A DNA stretch of 11,114 nt from Saccoglossus kowalevskii. Its lineage: Eukaryota > Hemichordata > Enteropneusta > Harrimaniidae. The notes under the pieces were generated by a model, which made no database searches, had not been told where the DNA came from, and saw nothing but the letters and a program-made list of their open reading frames with translations. Location of the stretch: the NCBI RefSeq assembly GCF_000003605.2, contig NW_003136333.1, forward strand, positions 64,013 to 75,126, written 5' to 3'. Positions 1-8,148 of the stretch are shown piece after piece (within the stretch, counting starts at the first letter, position 1; the number at the start of each line of letters is the position of its first letter). Position numbers and translations under genes: made by a program.

Positions 1-93
1 TTTTTGACTTCTTGTTAAAAACCGCAAGTCCAATTGCTTTTATATTACATATATAGGTACTACATGTGGACCTCTCTCAGATTTGTCCCATTG

Positions 94-149
<56 letters not shown>

Positions 150-957
150 CATTTTCTAATGATATCTTCAGTTCTTTAATTGTAATGTGCATTGCTAACA
201 GCGGAGCTATCTCAGCCGAGAGGCTGCTTGTGAATGATTGTTATGTTATTAGGAACACTTTTGTGTAAATGCCTTCCAAATCTAATTCTAATCTTGGCTG
301 TATTAATGATAAAAACCTTCTTGTCAACATACTGTCTAGGTCTGAAAGATTATAATTTAGGTTTCGTCCTCCCGTCTGTTCATGCACTCTCATGCACAGA
401 ACAATTTCATTAAAATTTCTTACATAGACAAGGTATTATGGCAAGTGCACATATGTTTAATCTTGATTCATTAAGTGTGTCTTTTGGGCAAAAAATTGTA
501 AGTGTATAATGACAATGTGTGGAGCAATTTTGTTCAAAGTTGGTGCAAATACAAATTATAATGGAATGTCAATGTTCTATTGACATTGAATGTTGGTTAT
601 TCTCTTGTTCTATGTGATAGTGAATAGAACTAGTCAGATCAAAAGCTACCTTCTGATTTGTTGGCATCTTACAATCACACTACTCATTATAAACATCACC
701 ATGATAACACACAGGGCAAGACCAGTCATTGAAATGTTGTGTCAACACCAGAGATTTCACAAATTTGTTATTAAAAGGAATTATTACTTGTATTTAATTG
801 ATAGTTGATTTATAACTTTTCTAGGGAGTCTCAATATTTCCTAGCCCAGAATTATAATTACTAATTTCAATATTTTACAATGGTGATTTTGTTAAAAATA
901 CTGAATCAAAACATGTTTATAATGTTTATTATTATGCTTGTTAATTTTTTTCTCCAG
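1..957 (+). other. 3' part of the intron preceding the first visible tetraspanin exon
   Basis: AT-rich sequence with no recognisable exon. I looked for the usual tetraspanin TM1 exon (lysine-tyrosine start, a long hydrophobic run with FN and FW, then GxW) in the forward frames and did not find it, so this is taken as intron. It ends in a good pyrimidine tract and CAG directly before position 958. Other contents are a TA microsatellite near the left end and a small perfect inverted repeat, aatgtcaa at 565-572 and ttgacatt at 580-587, with a 7-nt loop. The open frame at 590-808 has no family resemblance. Confidence 0.7.
97..145. repeat. (TA)n microsatellite
   Basis: About 24 uninterrupted TA dinucleotides. 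It makes an artificial open frame of alternating Tyr-Ile. Copy number is likely polymorphic. Confidence 0.97.
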
Positions 958-1101
958 GGCACTTTTTCAAACATCACATCTATAACTAATTTTGTGTTGG
1001 ACCCAGCGTTTATATTCATTGTCGTCGGTGGAATTATTTTTGTACTTGGATTCTGTGGTTGCATTGGAGCTCTCAGAGAAAATGTTTTGCTTCTTAGAGT
1101 T
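958..1101 (+). CDS. Tetraspanin exon: end of small loop and TM2
   Basis: 48 codons, phase 0 at both ends. The acceptor is tttttttctccag and the donor is GTT|gtaagt. The translation opens GTFSNITSIT, matching the G-x-x-SNI-S-SIT stretch of TSPAN5-like proteins and containing an N-glycosylation sequon. It continues through TM2 (DPAFIFIVVGG...) into the strongly conserved cytoplasmic motif GCIGALREN. The frame stays open upstream of 958, but the acceptor and the family alignment both place the border there. Confidence 0.95.
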
Positions 1102-4100
1102 GTAAGTATATACCATATTATGTAATTATCATCTGTTGTGACTTATTCACAGTGCTGGATGATGCCAGTGGCATCATGCCTCGTATTATCCATGAACTAA
1201 ATATACCACAGACCATTAATCTATCAACAAGCTCCACAAGAAGTGATATCAGGTGATAACAATTTTATCACATGGCCAACTTGGATTGTCAAAAACACAG
1301 AAATTAAAATTTAATTTATAGAGCTATACTAATAAATTATCTTATGCTTATGAAGCATGACATGTAGATGCATTTGTAAAGGTACAAGTTACAGCTATGT
1401 CAATGAATGAAATATGGTTTGATTTATTCTCCTATTTATTGCAGTATAGCGTAGTGTTGGGAATTATTTTCTTTGCCGAGCTTGCCATTGGGATTTTGGG
1501 CTTTGTGTATAAAGATTGGGTAAGTATTCATTTATTTGGCGATCAAAGATGAACTATAATAAAAAAAAATGATATTCAATGTTAATAATTTTATTATTAG
1601 GATTAGTCTGAGATGCATACTCTTGAATTGTTTTCAAAAAATTTTATGGGATTTAATTTTATGGAAAATAAATAATTATGTTAATAAATTACCCAATATG
1701 TAAATTTTCGATAAGTACCATGTACACCACGTACACCGCAACTTTCAGATTTGATTTTGACTTAGTTTTGCTGATATTAAAATTGTAATGATCCTTTTAT
1801 ACTGTCTAGTTTGGATGTATCATCTTCTGTTCATGTAGTCACTCAGATTGATACATTCAATCATGTGATGTGACGTATAATCATGTTGTTATCATGGAAT
1901 ACCTCAGAGAATACCGCAAAGTATGCACAAAGGCAGTACAGTGATTGATGTGACACCATACTGCCTGAGTGTATACTTTGAGGTATTCTCATGATAACTA
2001 TGTTAATATGCATCTTTCCTTTCTTCGTTGTAATAAATTAATGAGTTATTATAGTCTGAAATGGCACTGCATGTTTTGCATTGTAAAAACATTTGTGTTC
2101 AGTGGAGATGTTCTATTTCGGCAGTGCTTTATCAATTCTGCCTAAACAAAAGAAAGTTTTCAAATGTGATATCAGTAACCTTGAATATGTCAATGTTGAT
2201 AACGCAGATAAGGGGAAATTGGAATGCTTGAGTGCTAATGTTTTGGATCGACTGCTGATATGGTTATTTACGGAGCGGAAAATTGTTCAATGCTAGATGT
2301 TCAGTCATATGATCTTATGGTATATTGTTCAATGCTAGATGTTCAGTCATATGATCTTATTGGTATATTGTTTAATGCTAGATGTTCAGTCATATGATCT
2401 TATGGTATATTGTTCAATGCTAGATGTTCAGTCATATGATCTATTGGTATATTGTTCAATGCTAGATGTTCAGTCATATGATCTTATGGTATATTGTTCA
2501 ATGCTAGATGTTCAGTCATATGATCTTATGGTATATTGTTCAATGCTAGATGTTCAGTCATATGATCTATTGGTATATTGTTCAATGCTAGATGTTCAGT
2601 CATATGATCTATTGGTATATTGTTAATATTGTACAGGTAAAATCACAAATTGAAGATGGAATTACAAACATTATTGTGAATTATCGTGAAGATCCTGATT
2701 TACAAGATGTGATAGATGGCATACAACAATCAGTAAGTTGCACTACTACTAAATATGACTCAGTCCCACGCAATAAATATGTGTCCATAGAAACAGATTT
2801 TAGAGAGCTGCTCCGATGCAGTTGCACCATAAGGTACTGGGTAAATGTGTCAGTGGCAACCAGCTCAATTGTAATAATTTTCTTTCAAAACATACCATCC
2901 AGAATATCATCATTTCTCCACTAAATTCTGTATTTTTTTCTCAAACACTAGTTTTGTAAAATGCTAAATATTATCCATGCACTGTATAATAGTTGATTTG
3001 CATAAATTATTATGATTGGTTGAATTTTTTCTTGTCATCAGTTAAAATGTTGTGGCGGTAAAGATTACCATGACTGGGAGAACAACATCTATTTTAATTG
3101 TTCTCTGGAATCAAGAGGAGCCAAAGAGGCGTGTGGAGTGCCTTATTCATGCTGTATTGAATCAGAAACTGTAAGTCCAGATAATTGAATGTTTTTAAAG
3201 GCCCAAGCCTGAAGGCCCCTATTATTATAGTTTGATTTTTTCTTTTGGTTTGGTCGGCATCTTTATATTTCTTCAAAACAAGAAATAGCTTTGTACTGAT
3301 AGTACATTTGTCTCATTGACCTAAAATTTGGAACATATTGCACTATATGTCAGCACTAGCACTAACACTTACAAAAAAAAGGCAGGAGAGACAACAGTGA
3401 CACTCAATATCCAGAACTGTCGCCTGACACAAAAACATTTAAAAAAAAAATGTTTTACATTGCATCTTTCTTTTGATCTCAAACCATAGAGTCTGTATGT
3501 TGAGTGTCCACAGTCTGTGAGAGTCTTGTCTTTTCATGGTCTGTTTTGGTACCACATGTTTTACTATCAAATTGGGCATCTATAGTTAAATAAATTGAGT
3601 TTGTGTTTTTGTTCAGCTATTTTTACAGCCAGACATAGCTGTGGTCTTGATTTCCAGTCGTCATTTTCATTTGGCGTTCATTGCCGTCCACGAATACGAC
3701 TAACAAAATAATACTACCAAGAACAAGTCAGACAAGTCAAAATTAAAATCAGTTGCCTCTTGCACTAGTAAGTGACAGAACCACAGCTAGGCATGACAGT
3801 GCCTGCCTACATTTAGTTTATTTGGATTGACATCCCTGTGTCTATGCAACCGTACCCATATCTTGATACACATCATTTTGTTTTCCAGATCAGATTAAAA
3901 TTTTATATATTCATTATTCATCATGTCATATATATATACAGATATATTGGTTTCATATATATACAGATATATTGGTCTGAATCAAAATGACCGACTGGTG
4001 GCCATTTTTGTGCTAAAAAATCATCAGAATCTAACATTTCTGGCATTCTGAAACCGGATCTCAGTCGCATTGAGTGATGTTTCTGATTCATTGTCACAAT

Positions 4101-7100
4101 TTTGATGTAGTTCATCTTATCATGTTTTTGTTTACATAGGATGCTGTTGTAAACACCATGTGTGGTTATGATGTGAGAAAAGAAGACTATGTAAGTATAG
4201 ATAAACACAAATATAACAGTTGGACAAGTACTGGTTGCTTTTAGATGTTTTCATGTCTATATCCCATTGCTATATCATGGCTTTTGAAAGTTGTATTAAT
4301 CTTTCATTTTTCTCAACTGTGTCTGAGATACATGTAATTTAGTATATACTTAGTAATAAATGTAGTCAATATCATGTTGACATTTTGTTACTAACAGTAA
4401 CACACTTTCTGAGCTGAGTATGCATCATGTGATACTGTTTTGACCAATCACAATTGTACCTACTGATCCTGTTTCTACATGATTGGCTTATTCTATAGGT
4501 TGTTATTTCCATGCATTTTTCTCACATCTCTTCTGAATGTAGATGCACTATATCTGATATGAATAATTCATGTACTCATTTCCTGTATTTTATTTCATTT
4601 CATGTCAAAACCACTCACACTGACATATGAGTATTTGAAATTACTGCCTGCAGTACACCCAAGATGCATAACTTTCCAGTCAGTCTGCTAAAAATTAAAA
4701 CTGATACAAAGGCTTTGAAACAAAAATGCAACAGTTTAAAATGGAACATTTTAATTATAAATCAGACTGCTTTAGATATACCGGTACATGGGAGTGATGT
4801 CCAAAGAAACACTGAAATAATTCATACTGTTGAGGTTGCCTAAATAAAATGACTTTGTATGCTTACTTGGAATTTGAAATGAAGTATTTGAAAACAATCA
4901 TTATTGCAGGGTTGGTAACTTTCTGGCAGTGCTAGTGAAATTTGAAAGTTACCAGCCCTGGTATATGGTACAAAGTTTTAATAAACACTGTAATTTGTTC
5001 ACACCTAAACAAATTATTTTGAGATTTATCCAAAGTAAAACACTGTCATGGATATTTATCAGGAATGTGCCTTCTTGTTTATAGATATCTCTATTGCATG
5101 GAGAAGTGCCTTACTGCATGAATGGGTGTATATATATATATATATATCTATTTTTGGTGGTCATGTGGGGAACACTTTGTGGGAAGCACTTGGTGGGCGT
5201 GTGGGAAGCACTTGGTGGGCATGTGGGAAGCACTTGGTGGGCGTGTGGGAAGCACTTGGGCATGTGAGGAACACTTGGGCATGTGGGAAGCACTTGGTGG
5301 GCGTGTGGGAAGCACTTAGTGGGCGTGTGGGAAGCACTTAGTGGGCGTGTGAGGAGCACTTTGTGGAAAAGCTTGGTCATGTGGGAAGCACTTGGTGGTC
5401 ATGTGGGAAGCACTTGGTGGTCATGTGGGAAACTCTTGGTGGGCGTGTGGAAAACTCTTGGTTGTCATGTGGGAAACTCTTGGTGGGCATGTGGAAGCAC
5501 TTGGTGGTCATGTGGGAGACTCTTGGTGATCATGTGGGAAACTCTTGGTGGTCATGTGAGAAGCAATTGTTAGTCATTTGATGGGAGGCATGTTAAAGAC
5601 ACTTGGTGGGCATGCAGTGGGCATGCAGTTATTAAATTCTGTATTCCAAGTGACTATACTTTATAGGGTTTTATTGGTGACACCTGAATTGGACATAGAC
5701 GCCATACATTAGACTTAAATCATGCAGAAGACTATCCTATCAGAATGCAGAGAAGATTAGAAGATTACTTGATTTCATTACAAACTTCATGATTGGTTAA
5801 ACTGACCTGACTGATATACTAAAAACTGATTGGACCATGCTTCCCATTGACTCACTGCTGGTTAACTCTTTGTATCACTAAAGACAGTATTATATAACAA
5901 ATCATAGATGAGAAATGATTAGCCGGGTTGTGTTATTATTCTGAATTCATGTACAATTTGCCAAAGACTGAAAAATTGATAAAAGTCAAATATTAGCAAT
6001 ATTGTAAACAAACAAACTATGTTTAAGGAAAACACCTATATAGCAGTAAAAGAAATATGCCTGTAATTTGCAACAGAACAGTTCTCAAGTTATCCTAATG
6101 AAACAACATTATCGTAATAATTGTAGTAAAACTTGTGAAAAACAACATTATCGTAATAATTGTAGTGAAACTTGTGAAAAACAAAAACTCGCATGCTGAT
6201 TAATTTGTGCGTGTACAGCGCCCTCAATCATTCATTTCTAGTCACACATATCGGTGCATTTCAGCAATCATACAATGGTAATTTTAGTGCTCTGTTTATT
6301 TACTTCATTTCATAAACTTAAATCACATTTCATAAATATTTTTTCTCTTTCCACTTTTTCTTGTTCAAATCTGTTTTCACCATCTTAAAACAGATAAGGT
6401 ATGTAAACCTAGAAATTGATTCCTGTGATATAGTGGAGTTATTTATTTTGTGCAATTTTATCCATTTACAGCCACTTCCAGCTGCCGATGTGATCTTCAC
6501 GAAAGGTTGTGTTCCAGCATTTTCGGAATGGATAGAAACAAACTTGGTGATTGTGGGTGCCATTGTCATAGGGATTGCTCTGTTACAGGTATTATTTACT
6601 TCTATTACCCTATTAAAGCACCACTGCCACTCTCTCAACTTTGTTCCCTCCCAGGGACTGAACAATATGTACATGGATGTTTAAGTGGCTCCCTGGGTGG
6701 GAGGACAAGCAACAATTTTAATATAATTGGCTATGGATCTTGTTTCAACTTCCAAGCCATGATTTCATTCCTGCTGCATTGAGTGCTATGCCAAGCAAAA
6801 TCATGGACTTGTAGATGGGTATACAAATGGCTGGTGCATAACTATGGTAGTACTTTATTATCACAAGAAGCTTTGACCTAAAACACTCAGCTGAATGCAT
6901 GCTTTCATCTATTATGTTTATGTCAATGCAAGAAATATATTGAAAGTTGTAGTGAAAGTGTTTTTGTTAAGTCACTTATTTATAGCAATTAAATGTACAA
7001 CCAGATAAACTAAAAGAAATCTATAGTGTTCCATGCAACCTTGTGACCTCTCAAAGCATTATAGAAAATTAATTTATTCAAAATAGAAATGTCCTAAATA

Positions 7101-7198
7101 ATTTTTGTCTCTATTCTTTTCAGATTTGTGGTATTTGTTTTGCACAAAACCTAGTGAATGACATCGAGGAACAGAAGGCGAAGTGGAGGTACAGATAG
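958..7198 (+). CDS. TspanC8-type tetraspanin gene, 5'-partial (seven exons)
   Basis: Seven exons (958-1101, 1445-1519, 2637-2732, 3042-3170, 4140-4190, 6472-6588, 7124-7198) join in one frame to give 228 residues and a TAG stop. Visible parts: end of the small loop with an NIT sequon (5-7), TM2 (about 17-38), the intracellular GCIGALREN motif, TM3 (about 48-69), the large loop (about 73-188) and TM4 (about 189-211). Loop cysteines fall at 108, 109, 125, 136, 142, 143, 156 and 178; eight cysteines with CCG and KGC is the TspanC8 signature. Tetraspanins are four-pass membrane scaffolds, and TspanC8 members are known to bring ADAM10 out of the ER and steer its substrate choice; that role here is inferred from family. 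Juxtamembrane cysteines (33, 35, 206, 209) are candidate palmitoylation sites. TM1 and the start codon are missing, presumably left of the window; relatives are about 270 residues. It resembles TSPAN5/14 and TSPAN33 about equally, so no symbol is given. Confidence 0.95.
1102..1444 (+). other. Intron 2 (343 bp)
   Basis: No gene is seen in it. It runs from gtaagt to tttattgcag. It contains a short palindrome (atgatgcc at 1159-1166 and ggcatcat at 1170-1177) and a 7-bp inverted repeat (gtgataa / ttatcac) near 1253-1271. Neither is long enough to call an element. Confidence 0.85.
1445..1519 (+). CDS. Tetraspanin exon: TM3
   Basis: 25 codons (75 bp, a common size for the TM3 exon in tetraspanins), phase 0 at both ends. 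The acceptor is ttattgcag and the donor is TGG|gtaagt. The translation YSVVLGIIFFAELAIGILG is a transmembrane helix carrying the usual polar glutamate, followed by FVYKDW, the conserved start of the large extracellular loop in TSPAN5/14-like proteins. Confidence 0.95.
1888..1998. repeat. Fold-back (inverted-repeat) element, about 111 bp
   Basis: The left arm (1888-1943) begins gttatcatg, gaatacctca and contains caaagtatgcac and aggcagta. The right arm (1954-1998) is its approximate reverse complement and ends gaggtattctcatgataac. The loop is about 10 nt. The left arm carries about 12 extra bases (gagaataccgca region, about 1906-1917), which would form a bulge. The shape suits a small MITE-like insertion or an intronic hairpin; I see no clear target-site duplication. 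Confidence 0.7.
2286..2622. repeat. 42-bp minisatellite, eight copies
   Basis: Eight head-to-tail units start at 2286, 2328, 2371, 2413, 2455, 2497, 2539 and 2581. All are 42 bp except the second (43 bp). Each unit begins ttcaatgctagatgttcagt, with one ttt variant in the third unit. Units differ mainly in the 3' part: cttatggtat in units 1, 3, 5 and 6; ctattggtat in units 4, 7 and 8; cttattggtat in unit 2. Near-identity implies recent expansion. Because 42 is a multiple of three, one frame stays open across the array, giving an artificial repetitive ORF. Confidence 0.97.
2637..2732 (+). CDS. Tetraspanin exon: first part of large loop
   Basis: 32 codons, phase 0. The acceptor is ttaatattgtacag, which has a weak pyrimidine tract and lies only 14 bp after the minisatellite. 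The donor is TCA|gtaagt. The translation VKSQIEDGITNIIVNYREDP-DLQDVIDGIQQS matches the helical A/B region of TSPAN5/14/33, including the Y-R-(D/E)-D-x-DLQ-x-(L/V)-ID pattern. Confidence 0.94.
2733..3041 (+). other. Intron 4 (309 bp)
   Basis: No gene or repeat is seen. It begins gtaagt, ends cttgtcatcag, and has a T-rich tract in its last 30 bases. Confidence 0.85.
3042..3170 (+). CDS. Tetraspanin exon: CCG, NC, CGVP and SCC motifs
   Basis: 43 codons, phase 0. The acceptor is cttgtcatcag and the donor is ACT|gtaagt. It carries six of the eight large-loop cysteines: LKCCGG, IYFNC, EACGVP and YSCC. The DW after CCG and the NIYFNC block are TspanC8 hallmarks. NCS is an N-glycosylation sequon, though its middle residue is a cysteine expected to be disulfide bonded. 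YSCC is closer to TSPAN33, while CGVP is shared with TSPAN5/14. Confidence 0.96.
3171..4139 (+). other. Intron 5 (969 bp)
   Basis: It begins gtaagt and ends tgtttacatag. No exon is seen. It contains an A-rich stretch with short flanking complementarity (aaaacattt / aaatgtttt near 3431-3456) and a two-copy repeat at 3926-3976. Open frames on the minus strand here are antisense shadows of AT-rich intron sequence. Confidence 0.8.
3926..3976. repeat. Two-copy tandem repeat, about 25 bp
   Basis: The copies at 3926-3951 and 3953-3976 share catatatatacagatatatt and end ggt. They differ by one TA unit in the TA tract. This is a local duplication inside intron 5. Confidence 0.9.
4140..4190 (+). CDS. 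Tetraspanin exon: CGY motif
   Basis: 17 codons, phase 0, the shortest exon seen. The acceptor is tgtttacatag and the donor is TAT|gtaagt. The translation DAVVNTMCGYDVRKEDY carries the seventh loop cysteine. NTMCG matches TSPAN33 and CGYD matches TSPAN5/14. The spacing from this cysteine to KGC in the next exon is within a residue of relatives, so no exon appears to be missing between them. Confidence 0.94.
4907..4960 (+). repeat. 17-bp-stem hairpin
   Basis: The left arm cagggttggtaactttc (4907-4923) pairs with the right arm gaaagttaccagccctg (4944-4960) around a 20-nt loop. The only imperfect pair is T opposite G, which is a G-U wobble in RNA copied from the + strand. The flanks do not extend the stem. 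Confidence 0.85.
5129..5147. repeat. Short (TA)n tract
   Basis: About 9.5 TA dinucleotides a few bases before the 22-bp minisatellite. Confidence 0.95.
5157..5630. repeat. GC-rich 22-bp minisatellite, about 20 degenerate copies
   Basis: The core unit is gtgggaagcacttggtgggc plus gt or at. Many copies are exactly 22 bp; others are shortened or lengthened, for example cacttgggcatgtgagg near 5255-5285. The 5' half is mostly of the gggcgtgtgggaagcac type. The 3' half, from about 5380, is mostly ggtcatgtgggaaactc. The G-rich strand is the sense strand. The end is ragged, with two gggcatgcagt blocks near 5607-5630. Stop codons are rare in all frames, so it creates long artificial ORFs on both strands (WWACGKHLVG-type peptide one way, proline-rich the other). 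Confidence 0.95.
6101..6178. repeat. 39-bp tandem duplication
   Basis: The copies at 6101-6139 and 6140-6178 both read aaacaacattatcgtaataa, then ttgtagt(a/g)aaacttgtga. They differ at a single base, so the duplication is recent. Confidence 0.93.
6472..6588 (+). CDS. Tetraspanin exon: KGC motif and TM4
   Basis: 39 codons, phase 0. The acceptor is tatccatttacag. The donor is CAG|gtatta, the only donor in the gene that is not gtaagt. The translation includes VIFTKGCVPAFSEWIETNL, with the eighth loop cysteine, followed by most of TM4 (VIVGAIVIGIALLQ). T-K-G-C-V and the GIALLQ ending are typical of TSPAN5/14/17. Confidence 0.96.
6589..7123 (+). other. Intron 7 (535 bp)
   Basis: It begins gtatta and ends ctattcttttcag, a strong acceptor. 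No gene is seen. A weak interrupted inverted repeat (cctcccaggga near 6647-6657 and tccctgggtgggagg near 6690-6704) lies shortly after the exon. The frames that run on from the exon here are intronic read-through. Confidence 0.8.
7124..7198 (+). CDS. Tetraspanin last coding exon: end of TM4 and tail
   Basis: 24 codons plus TAG. The translation ICGICFAQNLVNDIEEQKAK-WRYR ends close to where TSPAN5/14 end (SDI-x-AV-x-x-W), so this stop is a natural C-terminus. Two cysteines at the membrane border are candidate palmitoylation sites. No AATAAA or ATTAAA is seen between this stop and 8808, so a 3' UTR from this stop would be at least 1.6 kb. An alternative is splicing at GAG|gtacag (after 7188) to a downstream exon; see findings. 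Confidence 0.92.
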   Translation: MCGICFAQNLVNDIEEQKAKWRYR

Positions 7199-7927
7199 GA
7201 ATCTAGAGTTTGCACTTCTACTGCCGCTTACAGTCGAGACGCATCTTGCTTGCTTTGCTTCAGTGGTTGTGCATTCTTTGTTAACTCAACACTAAAATTC
7301 TTATTTCTCCTTGCATTCATATTTATAACATACTAACATTTCTTTTTGGGCATGAACTAACTAGAATTATATTTATGGTGGGTGCCATCTTAAGAGGAAG
7401 TGATGTCATGGTGTGACATCACTTCCTGTCAAAATGGTAGTCTGCAAGATTACTGACAAGAAATGCAAATTATAAGAATATTATTGTAGAGTGGCATATA
7501 GCAATTCTTCGCTGCACTTCCCTTTTCCTCTCTGTTTTACAACATGTGATCTGATTTTGTGGTGTTATTTATTCTTGAGGTATTCTTGGATAATTGACAG
7601 CACAGTAGATTGCATGCATGTTTTTACTCCTCAATGTTGCCCCTCTGATATATAATGGTTTGACCCACAGCTGTAATCTCCAGCTATTTGGGTTATATCA
7701 AACTGATATCACAGGGGTCACACCTGTAAACAGTTTTAAAAGTAACAGATTTTTACGAGGCTGCTAATGATAAAGAGGCTAGAAGACTGACTGACACTCA
7801 TTCAATGACAAGAATGTGAAATTATATTTTGTTAGTTTGCTTGAACAACTAAAAATTAATCCGAAAAAGGTCTATTTATATACTTTTTATAGTCTCGCAG
7901 CATGTTGTGTTACAGGTTTAGGCAGTT
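7199..7927. other. 3' flank or long 3' UTR of the tetraspanin, first part
   Basis: There is no coding sequence that I can support. It contains the palindrome at 7395-7427. It also has an imperfect inverted repeat near 7660-7702 (gtttga...cccacagctg against cagctatttgggttatatcaaac). It could be 3' UTR if the stop at 7198 is used without further splicing. Confidence 0.5.
7395..7427. repeat. Perfect 14-bp palindrome with 5-nt centre
   Basis: aggaagtgatgtca (7395-7408), tggtg, tgacatcacttcct (7414-7427). Outside this core the flanks keep partial complementarity (gccatctta on the left, caaaatgg on the right), suggesting a longer decayed palindrome such as a small MITE. A related, more diverged palindrome occurs at 8627-8657. 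Confidence 0.85.
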
Positions 7928-8148
7928 CTTATCTGTGACATGCCGTTTAACCACTCCCAAATGCCCTTATATGGTGGGGTCAGCACATTACTTGTCAAGA
8001 CAGGTTGTCACTTATCTGTGACATGCAGTTTAACCACTCCCCAAATGCCCTTATATGGTGGGGTCAGCACATTACTTGTTAAGACAGGTTGTCACTTATC
8101 TGTGACATGTAGTTTAACCACTCCCCAAATGGTGGAACTAGAACATTA
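7928..8148. repeat. 83-bp tandem repeat, about 2.6 copies
   Basis: Copies start at 7928 (83 bp), 8011 (84 bp) and 8095 (partial). Each begins cttatctgtgacatg, followed by gtttaaccactcc. The first two continue with ccaaatgcccttatatgg and a tggggtcagcacatta block. The third lacks the ten bases gcccttatat and then diverges. It makes an open frame with a repeated peptide, which I do not regard as a gene. Confidence 0.93.

Larger units (their letters stand above)
1520..2636 (+). other. Intron 3 (1117 bp), repeat-rich
   Basis: It begins gtaagta and ends gtacag. It holds a fold-back element at 1888-1998 and the 42-bp minisatellite at 2286-2622. Between them, 2093-2296 is open for 67 codons; it has no recognised domain and is treated as chance or fossil sequence. 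The rest is AT-rich and featureless. Confidence 0.85.
4191..6471 (+). other. Intron 6 (2281 bp), repeat-rich
   Basis: It begins gtaagt and ends ccatttacag. It contains a hairpin (4907-4960), a TA tract (5129-5147), a GC-rich 22-bp minisatellite (about 5157-5630) and a 39-bp tandem duplication (6101-6178). Stretches 4191-4900, 5640-6100 and 6179-6471 are AT-rich with no gene that I can see. Confidence 0.85.

Noticed and set aside
83-268. 61-codon ORF of alternating Tyr-Ile
   Set aside because: Produced by the TA microsatellite; the remainder has no recognisable features.
590-808. 72-codon ORF with a hydrophobic start as a candidate TM1 exon
   Set aside because: It lacks the tetraspanin TM1 pattern, has no suitable donor in frame, and the composition looks like translated AT-rich DNA.
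2339-2626. 95-codon repetitive ORF
   Set aside because: A by-product of the 42-bp repeat length being a multiple of three; it lies in an intron and has no independent support.
5048-5581. Several overlapping ORFs on both strands, Trp/Gly-rich or Pro/His-rich
   Set aside because: All are frames through the 22-bp minisatellite, whose unit has few stop codons.
6380-6400. Donor-like AAG|gtatgt after an acceptor-like aaaacag, a possible micro-exon
   Set aside because: The loop spacing between CGY and KGC is already normal without extra residues, and a 5-nt exon would break the frame.
6330-6782. ORFs on both strands around the TM4 exon
   Set aside because: Only 6472-6588 matches the family; the others are antisense or shifted frames and intron read-through.
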